Below are positions 25,894 through 33,711 of a stretch of DNA of 64,000 nucleotides, one piece after another. Position numbers and translations under genes: made by a program. The notes under the pieces are model-generated. The model was not told where the DNA came from. It did not search any database and was given only the letters and a program-made list of their open reading frames with translations. Location of the stretch: positions 1,054,001 through 1,118,000 of the forward strand of contig NZ_KB905380.1 in assembly GCF_000379465.1 (NCBI RefSeq), read 5' to 3'. The stretch comes from Sciscionella marina DSM 45152 (GTDB lineage: Bacteria > Actinomycetota > Actinomycetes > Mycobacteriales > Pseudonocardiaceae). The first letter of the stretch is position 1. Each line of letters begins with the position of its first letter.

Positions 25894-26835
25894 CTACTGA
25901 AAACTGCGCCGGTAGCTCTGCGGGCTGACTCCCGTGGTGCGCTTGAACCGGTCCCGGAACGCGGTCGGGGAACTGAATCCGACCTGCGCGCCGATGCGCT
26001 CGATGCCGTGCTCGGTGGTTTCGAGCAGGTGCTGGGCGCGCCGGACGCGGGCGCGGTGCAGCCACCGCAGCGGACTGGTCCCGGTCTGCTCGCGGAACCG
26101 GCGGATGAGCGTGCGGCTGCTGAGCCCGGCGTGTTCGGCGATGTCCTCGAGGGTGAGCGGGCGATGCAGGTTGTCCCGCAACCAGTCGAGCAGTGGTTCG
26201 GTGCTGGCCCCCTTGGGAGTGGGCACCAGGGTGTGGTCGTGCACGATGAACTGGGCTTGCCCGCCCTCGCGTTCGAGCGGCATGACGGCGAGCCGGGCCG
26301 CGTTCGCCGCCACCGCGGATCCGTAGTCCCGCCGGATCAGGTGCAGGCACAGGTCGAGCCCGGCCGCGGCGCCCGCGGAAGCGAGGATCTGGCCGTTGTC
26401 CACATAGAGCACATCCGGGTCGAGGTGGACCTCGGGATAGGTCGCCGCGAACGCTTCGGCCGCGGCCCAGTGCGTGGTGGCGCGCAGCCCGTCGAGCAGC
26501 CCGGTCGCGGCGAGCGGGAAGGCACCGGTGCAGATCGAGGCGATCCGGGTGCCGTGTGCCGCGGCCGCGCGCAGTGCCCCGGAAACAGCGGGCGAGAGCG
26601 GTCCGGGCTTGGCAACCCCGGGCACGATCACCGTGTCGGCGTCCTCGAACCCGTCGAGTCCCCACGGCACGCGCAGGGCGAATGTTCCGGCGTCCACCTC
26701 GGGCCGTTCGGCGCAGATGCGCACCTGGTAACCAGGCCGCCCATCGGGAAGCAGGGTGCGCCCGAAGGTCTCGATCGGGGTCGCAAGATCGAACGGGATC
26801 ACCTGATCGATGGCGAGAACGGCGACGGTGTGCAT
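25894..26835 (-). CDS. GlxA-family regulator (DJ-1/PfpI domain plus AraC HTH)
   Basis: A 313-residue two-domain protein. Residues about 3-175 form a DJ-1/PfpI amidotransferase-like domain (VAVLAIDQVIPFDLATPIETF, SICTGAFPLAATGLLDGLRATTHW with the nucleophile-elbow Cys). Residues about 215-313 are an AraC double helix-turn-helix (LTLEDIAEHAGLSSRTLIRRFREQTGTSPLRWL, IGAQVGFSSPTAFRDRFKRTTGVSPQSYR). GlxA-type factors often regulate amino-acid or amine catabolism. It is divergent from a stand-alone DJ-1 protein gene, a probable target. ATG 26835 is chosen; ATG 26853 is possible. Confidence 0.92.
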   Translation of the reverse strand: MHTVAVLAIDQVIPFDLATPIETFGRTLLPDGRPGYQVRICAERPEVDAGTFALRVPWGLDGFEDADTVIVPGVAKPGPLSPAVSGALRAAAAHGTRIASICTGAFPLAATGLLDGLRATTHWAAAEAFAATYPEVHLDPDVLYVDNGQILASAGAAAGLDLCLHLIRRDYGSAVAANAARLAVMPLEREGGQAQFIVHDHTLVPTPKGASTEPLLDWLRDNLHRPLTLEDIAEHAGLSSRTLIRRFREQTGTSPLRWLHRARVRRAQHLLETTEHGIERIGAQVGFSSPTAFRDRFKRTTGVSPQSYRRSFQ

Positions 26836-26977
26836 GTCCGGAATGTAGCGCATCGCACAGCGGGAGAACGGCCCGATACCCGTATTGAGCTGGGATTTTA
26901 TTGGCTGGCGATTTTCCGTTGAAGGATGGCGATCACGCCACTGGCCGGGCCGGGCCGCCCGTCCTAGCGTTCCGGGC

Positions 26978-27637
26978 ATGCACAGTCAGGTCATCTTGTT
27001 CGACGGCTTCGACCCACTCGATGCCCTCGCCCCGTTCGAGGTGTTGTCCGCCGGTGCCACGGCATCCGGCGGACTGCTCACCGTGGAACTGGTCTCCGCC
27101 GAAGGACCACGGGATGTGGTCAGCGGGGTCGGCGCGGTATCGCTGCGGGCGAGCGCCGCACTCGATCCACACCGCGCCGGTCTGCTCGTGGTGCCCGGGG
27201 CCGCGGGCCGGATCGGGAATGACACCGCCGAGGAAACCGAGGACACGATTCCCGTGCTGCTCGGGCGAACCCTGAACACCGCATTGCCCGGGCTGCTCGG
27301 CGCGGCGATGGCGGATCCGGAGCTGACCGTGGCCACGGTCTGCGGTGGTTCGCTGTTGCTCGCCATGGCCGGGCTGCTCGGGGGCAGGCATGCCACCACC
27401 CACCACCTGGGCATGGATTTCCTGGACGCCACCGGTGCCGAGGCGGTGCACGCCCGGGTGGTCGATGACGGGGACGTGGTCAGCGCCGCGGGGCTCACCT
27501 CCGGGCTCGATCTCGGGCTGCACCTGCTGGAGCGCGAGCTCGGCCCGCGGGTGGCGCACGCGGTGGAGCAGCTGTTCGCCCATGAGCGCCGGGGCGTCGT
27601 CTGGCGCGCCAGCGGTCCTGTTCCGGCCGCCTTCTGA
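26978..27637 (+). CDS. DJ-1/PfpI family protein
   Basis: A 219-residue single-domain DJ-1/PfpI protein: VILFDGFDPLDALAPFEVL at the N-terminus and the elbow TVCGGSLLLAMAGLLGGRHATTHHLG with a candidate nucleophile Cys. It resembles the sensor domain of the divergent GlxA-type regulator, including the ATTH motif, so both may bind a related ligand. Relatives include isonitrile hydratases and other cysteine hydrolases; the reaction is unknown. First gene of a four-gene operon (22-bp gap to the next). ATG 26978 was taken as start. Confidence 0.88.
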   Translation: MHSQVILFDGFDPLDALAPFEVLSAGATASGGLLTVELVSAEGPRDVVSGVGAVSLRASAALDPHRAGLLVVPGAAGRIGNDTAEETEDTIPVLLGRTLNTALPGLLGAAMADPELTVATVCGGSLLLAMAGLLGGRHATTHHLGMDFLDATGAEAVHARVVDDGDVVSAAGLTSGLDLGLHLLERELGPRVAHAVEQLFAHERRGVVWRASGPVPAAF

Positions 27638-27659
27638 CCGATTGGAGGAAGAAGAACCC

Positions 27660-27962
27660 ATGAATCCCACCGGCATCTGGGATCTGTCGATCGCTACCCC
27701 GATCGGCAAGCTCGAACCCGTACTGGAACTGCGCGAGGAACAGGGCACCGTGGTGGGCACCGCGAGCGGGACCGGAGAGGAGATTCCGTTGCGGGAACTC
27801 AGCTTCACGGGGAACCGGCTGACCTGGCGGCAGTCGATCAGCAAACCGCTTCGGCTCAACCTGTTCTTCGACATGACCGTGGACGGCGATCTCATGACCG
27901 GCACCTCGAAAGCCGGGCGGCTACCCGCGAGCACGGTGACCGGACGACGGCGGGGCGCCTGA
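27660..27962 (+). CDS. Small beta-rich hypothetical protein
   Basis: A 100-residue soluble protein beginning MNPTGIWDLSIATPIGKLEPVLEL. The alternating pattern, GTASGTGEEIPLRELSFTGNRLTWRQ and LNLFFDMTVDGDLMTGTSKAGRLPASTVTG, suggests a small beta-sandwich or lipocalin-like barrel of the kind that binds small ligands. No family is recognised. A GGAGGAAG ribosome-binding site precedes ATG 27660. It is in an operon between the DJ-1 protein gene and a membrane protein gene (1-bp gap to the next start). Confidence 0.75.
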   Translation: MNPTGIWDLSIATPIGKLEPVLELREEQGTVVGTASGTGEEIPLRELSFTGNRLTWRQSISKPLRLNLFFDMTVDGDLMTGTSKAGRLPASTVTGRRRGA

Positions 27963-27963
27963 C

Positions 27964-28386
27964 GTGTCGAAGGTACTGCTTTCCCTGCACGTGCTCGCCG
28001 CCGTACTGGCGATCGGCCCGGTCGCCGTCGCGGCGAGCATGTTCCCCGCCGCGGTGCGCAAGGCCGATGGCGAACTCGGCACGGTGCGGCTGTTGCACCG
28101 CATCTGCCGGATCTACGCGGTGGCCGGTGTCGCGGTGCCGTTGTTCGGCCTGGCCACGGCGAGCAGTCTCGGCGTGCTCGGCGACACCTGGCTGATCATC
28201 TCCATCGTGCTGACCGTGGTGGCCGCTGGCCTGCTCGCCTTCGTGATCCTACCGGGGCAACAGAGACTGCTCGCCGGGGCCGGGGCCAGGAAACCACTGG
28301 CGATGACGACCGGACTGTTCAACCTGCTGTGGGCCGCGGTCACCGTGCTGATGATCGTGCGCCCCGGCTCGACGACGGGAGTGTGA
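27964..28386 (+). CDS. Four-helix membrane protein (DUF2269-like)
   Basis: A 140-residue protein with four hydrophobic segments: about residues 5-27, 50-70, 75-98 and 112-134. The N-terminal LLSLHVLAAVLAIGPVAVAASM resembles DUF2269 integral membrane proteins. It starts at GTG 27964 directly after the previous stop and is followed by another small membrane protein gene 1 bp after its own stop. Function unknown; co-transcription with the DJ-1 gene is likely. Confidence 0.78.
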   Translation: MSKVLLSLHVLAAVLAIGPVAVAASMFPAAVRKADGELGTVRLLHRICRIYAVAGVAVPLFGLATASSLGVLGDTWLIISIVLTVVAAGLLAFVILPGQQRLLAGAGARKPLAMTTGLFNLLWAAVTVLMIVRPGSTTGV

Positions 28387-28387
28387 G

Positions 28388-28654
28388 GTGGACGATCTGC
28401 GCCTGTTGCGCATCGCCGCGCTCGCCGAGTTGATCTCGCTGATCCTGCTGCTGGCCAACCTCGTGACGATCCACCTGCCCGCGATCTCCTCGCTGACCGG
28501 CCCGGTGCACGGCTGCTGCTATCTGTTCGCGATCGGGGTCTGCTGGCGGCACCCGCGGGCGAGCAGCACGGACAACGGGATCGTGCTGCTGCCCGCGGTC
28601 GGCGGGCTGCTGGTGCTGCGCAGGCTGGGCAGGCCCGCCGGTACGGGCGGTTAA
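28388..28654 (+). CDS. Small integral membrane protein (DUF3817-like)
   Basis: An 88-residue protein with about three hydrophobic stretches, RIAALAELISLILLLANLVTIHL, VHGCCYLFAIGVCW and NGIVLLPAVGGLLVLRRL. The pattern RIAALAEL near the start and the GPVHG block resemble DUF3817 proteins. Last gene of the DJ-1 operon. Its TAA stop shares the tetranucleotide TTAA (28651-28654) with the stop of the convergent phosphotriesterase-like gene. Confidence 0.75.
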   Translation: MDDLRLLRIAALAELISLILLLANLVTIHLPAISSLTGPVHGCCYLFAIGVCWRHPRASSTDNGIVLLPAVGGLLVLRRLGRPAGTGG

Positions 28655-29670
28655 CCGGCCAGCATTCGCGCCGGGTTCTCCCGCAGGAACCGCTCCACGT
28701 GCTCGATGCCTTGTGCGGCAAGCATTTCGGCGAACACCGAGGGAACGAAGAGGAAGCCGTTGCCGCCGTTGCCGGTCCACATCTGCTTGAGGAACAGGTC
28801 GTGGCTGAGCAGGATCCGGTCGCCGTGCCCGGCGCGGACGAGCTCGGCGATGGCCTCGGCGCTCGCCCGCGGGCCGGGCGCGGTTCCCTCGTGCGGGAAG
28901 GTGATGTCCATCCCGAGCATGTCGAATTCGAGCCACACCCCGCGATCGGCGATCGCCCGCTGATAGGCGCGGTCCTGCCCGGACGGGTCCATGTGCGCGA
29001 GCACGACCCGGTCCGGCGCCACCCCGACCTGGTCGATGAGCAGATCCAGCACCTCGTGCCCGCGGCGTTGCCAGCCGGGCAGATGCACCATCAGCGGGAT
29101 GCGCGGATGGTCGAGCTGAGCGAGCCCCGCCGCGCGCAGCGAGGCCGCCTCGGCGGCGGTGAACTCCGGAGAAACCCCGATCTCGCCGATGATCCCGGGC
29201 AGCACCCCGGCCACGCCCTCGTCGAGTTCGGCGCTGATCGCCGTGGCCTGGTTCTCGGCCGTGGCACCGATCCTGGCCCCTTCGAACTTCTCCAGGTAGG
29301 CGCCGCAGCCCATGACCACGTGCATCCCGGAGCGGCGGGAGACCTCCACCAGCCGTCCGGGATCGCGCCCGATGGCCGCGCTGCAGGTGACATCCACGAT
29401 GGTGCGCCCGCCCAGTGCGGCGAACGCGCCGACCTCGCCGAGCACTTCCCCGACCGGTTTGGCCGCGAGATTGTCCGCGCAGCAGTAGGGATCGTGGCGC
29501 AGCGCCCAGGCCCGTGCCGCGGTGACCGGTGCCTCGGCCAGCGGCGCGGAGAACGGATAACTCGGCGCGTCGAGCACCCCGGAGAGGTCGTTGAACAGGT
29601 GCTCGTGCGGCAACACGATCCCGAGTTCGCTCGCGGGCACCGTTCCGGTGACGGTTCGCACCTCGCTCAT
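28651..29670 (-). CDS. Phosphotriesterase-family hydrolase
   Basis: A 339-residue PTE-like TIM barrel. Metal ligands are visible: HEH in LPHEHLF near residue 22, His in MVHLPGW, His in VLAHMDPSG, and Asp in LLSHDLFLKQMW. The bridging residue of bacterial phosphotriesterases is a carboxylated Lys; here the matching position is GEIGVS, which suggests Glu, as in the PHP branch. Enzymes of this branch hydrolyse lactones, carboxylesters or N-acyl compounds rather than organophosphates. It overlaps the upstream transporter gene by 4 bp and belongs to the LacI-controlled operon. Confidence 0.88.
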   Translation of the reverse strand: MSEVRTVTGTVPASELGIVLPHEHLFNDLSGVLDAPSYPFSAPLAEAPVTAARAWALRHDPYCCADNLAAKPVGEVLGEVGAFAALGGRTIVDVTCSAAIGRDPGRLVEVSRRSGMHVVMGCGAYLEKFEGARIGATAENQATAISAELDEGVAGVLPGIIGEIGVSPEFTAAEAASLRAAGLAQLDHPRIPLMVHLPGWQRRGHEVLDLLIDQVGVAPDRVVLAHMDPSGQDRAYQRAIADRGVWLEFDMLGMDITFPHEGTAPGPRASAEAIAELVRAGHGDRILLSHDLFLKQMWTGNGGNGFLFVPSVFAEMLAAQGIEHVERFLRENPARMLAG

Positions 29671-30662
29671 GACGACTCCTTTCTCCGCGAGGGAAGCATG
29701 CCGATCCCGGCGGCGACGAGCGCGAGCACGGTGCCGAGCACGGTCACCAGGTGCACCGGCTGGCCCACCGAGGGAACGGCGAGGTCGAGCAGCAGCGAAC
29801 CGACGAGTTGACCGGCCACCGAGGCGAGGCCGAGCAACAACAGCCCGAGCCCGCGTACCAGCAGGGCCATGAGCGCGATCGAGGCGAGCCCGAGCACCCC
29901 GCCGAGGTACATCCACCAGGTTCCCGGCAGCGAGAACGTGGCCGATCCGGTACCGATCCGGATCAGCAGCCCGATGCCGAGCACGATGAATCCGACGAGG
30001 AAGTTCACCCCGATCGAGACCAGCACCGAACCCGTTCCGCGCGCGACCGCGGCATTGCCCGCCGGTTGCCAGCCCGCGAGCAGGCCCGCGGCGAACGGCA
30101 GCACGGCGAGCGCGATCGCGCCCGGAACGTGGAAACTCGGCGAGATCGCCACGGCGGTCGCGATGATCGCGAGCACGGCACCGCAGGCGCGGGCCAACGA
30201 GATCGGCTGCTGCACGGTCGCGGTGACCCCGATCCGGTCGCAGACCACGCCCGAGATGATCATCCCGGAGATCAGCGCGATCTGGAACACGGCGACCCCG
30301 AGCGCGCCGACCGAGACGCCCTCGGAGAGCACCACGGCGGCCCCGCAGAGCCCGGCGAGATAGTTCCACCAGCCGATTCCGCCGCTGCGGATCAGCGAGG
30401 GGATGCGCAGTGCCTGGCGGCGGGTGCCCGGCCGGGCGAAGATCACCACGATCATCAGCACCAGTCCGCTGCCGAAGGAGATCACGGCGGCGCTGTTCCC
30501 GTCCCCGACGGCCTTGCCGAGCGCGCCGTTGACGGCCGACTGCATGGGGCTGAGCATGCCGGCGAGCACGGTGGCCACCACGAGCAACGCGGTGGTCGCC
30601 CCGCGGGCGAGCTTGCGCGGAGCGGGGGCAGGCACGGCAGCCGTTGACGTTGCCTTGGTCAT
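29667..30662 (-). CDS. DMT-superfamily transporter (YdcZ/DUF606 duplicated)
   Basis: A 331-residue membrane protein with about ten hydrophobic segments. Two repeats are visible, each starting with a block like LSPMQSAVNGALGKAVGDGNSAAVISFGSG and LLAGWQPAGNAAVARGTGSVLVSIGVNFLVG. This is the YdcZ-type pattern in the drug/metabolite transporter superfamily. It sits between a GATase-like protein gene and a phosphotriesterase-like hydrolase gene (4-bp overlap), so it probably moves their substrate or product. Start ATG 30662. Confidence 0.85.
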   Translation of the reverse strand: MTKATSTAAVPAPAPRKLARGATTALLVVATVLAGMLSPMQSAVNGALGKAVGDGNSAAVISFGSGLVLMIVVIFARPGTRRQALRIPSLIRSGGIGWWNYLAGLCGAAVVLSEGVSVGALGVAVFQIALISGMIISGVVCDRIGVTATVQQPISLARACGAVLAIIATAVAISPSFHVPGAIALAVLPFAAGLLAGWQPAGNAAVARGTGSVLVSIGVNFLVGFIVLGIGLLIRIGTGSATFSLPGTWWMYLGGVLGLASIALMALLVRGLGLLLLGLASVAGQLVGSLLLDLAVPSVGQPVHLVTVLGTVLALVAAGIGMLPSRRKESS

Positions 30663-30672
30663 GTCGCGCTCC

Positions 30673-31425
30673 CTAACCGCGTCCGCCGGCCAGCCAGCCG
30701 ATGGCCCTGCCGAACAGCTGACGGTAACCCTTCCAGGCCAGGAACTCCTCCGGCGCCCAGTGCGGGGAGATGTCCGAGGCGAAGGCGAGGGTCCGGCCCT
30801 GTCCCACGGTGCGCACCGCGAGCAGTGGGCACGATTCGATCTCCGCGAGCACGGTGGCGTCCCGCTTCGCGGTCAGCCGCTGGTAGCCGAGCAGCGCGGG
30901 CCAGTGCCGGTCGAGACCCTCGGTGATCTCGTGCTGCTGATCGGTGAGCTCCCCCTCGATGCCTTCCGGGCACTCCACCCGGTCGTCGTAGGGCAGGATA
31001 TCCACCGGAAGGATCTCCTCGACGGGCGTCGCGTGGTAGTTGGCCTTGGCACCGAATCCCTGGAAGCTCAGGTATCCGCCGGCCATCGCGAGCCCGCCAC
31101 CGGCCCGCACCCATTCGGCGAGCAGCTTCAGCCGGTTCGGGAACCGCTTCCCCTTGGCGAACACATCCGGATGCAGCAGCAGCGAGTTCGCCCCGATATC
31201 GGAGAGCAGCACCACGTCGTAGGAGCCGAGCTCCTCGAGTGTCGAGGGGAACTCCGCGGCCACATCGTGCGAGAGCAGGTGGGTGACCTCGTGTCCCTCC
31301 GCCCGCAGTGCCTCGATCAGTGCGCCGGCCCCGATCTCGATCTGGGCGCGCTCGATGGCGTCGAACCCTTTGACGTCCGCGGTCCTGGCGACCCAGGACT
31401 CCCCTGCCAGCAGTACCCGGCTCAT
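30673..31425 (-). CDS. Glutamine amidotransferase-like (GATase1-like) protein
   Basis: A 250-residue protein beginning MSRVLLAGESWV, with VTHLLSHDVAAEFPSTLEELGSYDVVLLSDIGANSLLL, a GGGLAMAGGYLSFQGFGAKANYH block and LLAVRTVGQGRTLAFASDISPHWAPEEFL. This matches the GATase1-like group of putative cytoplasmic proteins found beside sugar- or polyol-type operons, not a true glutaminase: the usual nucleophile Cys elbow is absent. First gene of the operon divergent from a LacI-family regulator; operators lie directly upstream of its start. Reaction unknown. Confidence 0.82.
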   Translation of the reverse strand: MSRVLLAGESWVARTADVKGFDAIERAQIEIGAGALIEALRAEGHEVTHLLSHDVAAEFPSTLEELGSYDVVLLSDIGANSLLLHPDVFAKGKRFPNRLKLLAEWVRAGGGLAMAGGYLSFQGFGAKANYHATPVEEILPVDILPYDDRVECPEGIEGELTDQQHEITEGLDRHWPALLGYQRLTAKRDATVLAEIESCPLLAVRTVGQGRTLAFASDISPHWAPEEFLAWKGYRQLFGRAIGWLAGGRG

Positions 31426-31440
31426 CCGACCCTCCCGTTG

Positions 31441-31468
31441 TTGCGCAATTTTGTGTTCTTTTGCGCAA
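31441..31468. promoter_or_regulatory. Pair of LacI-type operators (TTGCGCAA twice)
   Basis: Two perfect 8-bp palindromes TTGCGCAA sit at 31441-31448 and 31461-31468, exactly 20 bp apart, so on one face of the helix. They lie 16 bp upstream of the GATase-like gene start, and about 100 bp upstream of the LacI gene. The CG-centred palindrome is what LacI-family helix-turn-helix and hinge helices usually recognise. Confidence 0.75.
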
Positions 31469-31567
31469 CGCTATGCCTCCGCGCTCTGGACGTCAACGGA
31501 TGGTGTGCGGATAGACTGTGCCCACGTCCAGCAGCGGCCCACTGGCACCACAGAGAGGAGCAGGCGG

Positions 31568-32575
31568 ATGACGCTGACGCGAGTTGCGCAAATTGCGCAA
31601 GTGTCCGCCTCCACGGCCTCCCGTTACCTGCGCGGCCAGCTCAAGGTGAACCCGGAGACGGCGGCGCGGATCGACGCGGCGGTCCGTGAACTCGACTACG
31701 AGGCCCCGGCCGCGCCTGCGCCCGCCCGTGAGCAGCCGGTACTCGCCCTGGTCGTCCCGGAGATGGTCAACCCCTTCTTCGCGGGCCTCGCCGACGAACT
31801 CGCCGAGGCCGCGGCGATGGACGGCGCCTCGCTCGTGGTCGGGATCACCGGGCAGCAGGCGCGGCGGGAATCCAGCGTGAGCGATCTCGTCGCCTCCACC
31901 CCGGCGATCGACGGGCTGATCTATGTCGGCATGCACCGCGAGAACCCGCGGCTGACCAGTGCCATCGCCGAGGGCCTTCCGGTCGTGGTGCTGGACGAGG
32001 AGATCGCCAGCACCCCGGAGGTGGACACGGTCGCCGTGGACAACTACGGCGGCGCCTACCAGGCGACCTCCTATCTCGCCCAGCTCGGGCACCGGCGGAT
32101 CGCGCACATCGCGGGCCCCGACGAGCTGTCCACCACCCGCGACCGCTGCCGTGGCTACCGGGACGCGATGCGCGGCGCCGGACTGCCCGTGGACGAGGAC
32201 CTGGTGTTGCACGGCCCGTACACCGAACAGTTCGGCGCGAGCACCTTTCCCTATCTCGCCGGGGCAGAACACCGGCCCACCGCGGTGTTCTGCGGCAGCG
32301 ACATCGCCGCGGTCGGCATGCTCGCCGCCGCCGAACTGCACGGCCTGCGCATCCCGGAGGACCTCTCCATCGTCGGCTGCGACGGGATCCGGGTCGGCGA
32401 ATGGCTGCGCCCCAAGCTGACCACCCTGCAGCAGCCGATGACCGAACTCGCCCGCGCCGCGCTCGAACTCATCCGGGCGCGCATCGAGGATCCCGCCAGG
32501 GCCCCGCAGACCCGCACTTTTCCGCTGCAGCTGGTGATCCGCGGCTCAGCGGTCCCCCCGGACGCCCCGGAATGA
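31568..32575 (+). CDS. LacI-family transcriptional regulator
   Basis: A 335-residue LacI/GalR protein: N-terminal helix-turn-helix TRVAQIAQVSASTASRYLRGQLKVNPETAARI, then a periplasmic-binding-like core (LVVPEMVNPFFAGLADELAEAA, GLPVVVLDEEI, VAVDNYGGAYQATSYLAQLGHRRIAHIAGP) ending with TTLQQPMTELARAALELI. The start is ATG 31568; a TAGACT -10-like box is at 31512-31517. The codons for its first helix contain two more TTGCGCAA copies (31584-31591 and 31593-31600), so autoregulation from within the gene is likely. It is divergent from the GATase/DMT/PTE-like operon. Confidence 0.93.
   Translation: MTLTRVAQIAQVSASTASRYLRGQLKVNPETAARIDAAVRELDYEAPAAPAPAREQPVLALVVPEMVNPFFAGLADELAEAAAMDGASLVVGITGQQARRESSVSDLVASTPAIDGLIYVGMHRENPRLTSAIAEGLPVVVLDEEIASTPEVDTVAVDNYGGAYQATSYLAQLGHRRIAHIAGPDELSTTRDRCRGYRDAMRGAGLPVDEDLVLHGPYTEQFGASTFPYLAGAEHRPTAVFCGSDIAAVGMLAAAELHGLRIPEDLSIVGCDGIRVGEWLRPKLTTLQQPMTELARAALELIRARIEDPARAPQTRTFPLQLVIRGSAVPPDAPE
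31584..31600. promoter_or_regulatory. Two further TTGCGCAA sites inside the LacI coding sequence
   Basis: TTGCGCAAATTGCGCAA reads as two copies of the operator separated by one base. It encodes residues VAQIAQ of the DNA-binding domain, starting 16 bp after the start codon. A repressor bound here could act as a roadblock on its own gene or loop to the upstream pair about 130 bp away (inference). Confidence 0.55.
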
Positions 32576-32586
32576 GGAGGTTCGCC

Positions 32587-33651
32587 TTGCCCGATCCGAT
32601 CGAACTGACCCAGCAGCTCGTCCGGCTGGACACCCGCGGTGGCGGGGAACTCGCCGCCGCCGAGTTGCTCGCCGAACCGTTGCGTGCGGCCGGTTTCACG
32701 GTGCGCCTGGGCGAACCCGAACCGGGTAGGGCCAACCTGGTCGCCCGCCTCGGTCACGGAACACCGATCACGCTCACCGGGCACCTGGACACCGTTCCCG
32801 CGGATCCCGCAGGCTGGTCGTTCGATCCGCACAGCGGCGAGATCGACGGGGATCGGTTGCGCGGCAGGGGAAGCAGCGATATGAAGGCCGGGGTTGCCGC
32901 GATCGTGGCGGCCGCGATCGCCACCCCGGCGCCCGTTCAGCTCGTGTTCACCTTCGGCGAGGAGACCGGCTGCGAGGGCGCGGCCCAAATCACCGAACTG
33001 GAGCCGAGCCCGCTGCTGCTGGTCGCCGAACCCACCGCGAACCGGATCGTGCTCGGCCATAAGGGCGCGCTGTGGCTGCGGCTTTCCGCGCGGGGGCGCA
33101 GCGCGCACGGTTCGCGCCCGGAACTGGGCGAGAACGCGGTTTTCGCGCTCGCGCGGGCGTGCGAACGGATCCACCACCATCCGGATTGGCCGAGCAGCCC
33201 TACCCACGGCGCGGCGACGGTCAACATCGGCACCTTCCACGCGGGCAGTCAGCCGAACCTGGTCCCGGATCACGCGGAAGCACAGTTGGATATCCGTACC
33301 GTGCCGGGGTTCTCCGCGGACACCGCGCGCGCCGGGATCGCGGAACTCGCCGGGGCGGAAACCGGGATCGAGACACTGCTGGATCTGCCGAGCATCGACA
33401 CCGATCCCGCCGATCCGCTGGTGGCCGAACTCACCGGGACACTGTGCCCGGACTGGACCCCGCAGTACGCCACCTACTTCACCGACGCGGCCCGGCTCTC
33501 GGCCACGCTGGGTGATCCCGCGGTGCTCGTCTACGGTCCGGGCGAACCCGAACAGGCCCACGTCACCGACGAAACCTGCTCGGTAGCGGCTATCGGGGCG
33601 ACCACGGCGGCCCTGCGCAGACTGCTGGGCGCCTGGGCCGAGCGCGACTGA
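32587..33651 (+). CDS. M20-family metallohydrolase (succinyl-DAP desuccinylase/acetylornithine deacetylase type)
   Basis: A 354-residue M20 enzyme with the di-zinc ligands in order: GHLDTVP, GRGSSDMKAGVAA, GEETGCEGA (catalytic Glu and ligand Glu) and the C-terminal His. The dimerisation domain contains SAHGSRPELGENAV. Members remove acyl groups from N-acyl amino acids; general acylase activity is more likely than lysine synthesis here. TTG 32587 is preferred because AGGAGG (32575-32580) lies 6 nt before it; ATG 32572, which would overlap the LacI stop, is the alternative. It is transcribed with the LacI gene and may complete the pathway of the divergent operon. Confidence 0.88.
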   Translation: MPDPIELTQQLVRLDTRGGGELAAAELLAEPLRAAGFTVRLGEPEPGRANLVARLGHGTPITLTGHLDTVPADPAGWSFDPHSGEIDGDRLRGRGSSDMKAGVAAIVAAAIATPAPVQLVFTFGEETGCEGAAQITELEPSPLLLVAEPTANRIVLGHKGALWLRLSARGRSAHGSRPELGENAVFALARACERIHHHPDWPSSPTHGAATVNIGTFHAGSQPNLVPDHAEAQLDIRTVPGFSADTARAGIAELAGAETGIETLLDLPSIDTDPADPLVAELTGTLCPDWTPQYATYFTDAARLSATLGDPAVLVYGPGEPEQAHVTDETCSVAAIGATTAALRRLLGAWAERD

Positions 33652-33711
33652 GGACCGTCACCGGGGGTCGTTTACCTCGGCCTGACCTCGCGAACGATAC
33701 CCTCGCGCGCA

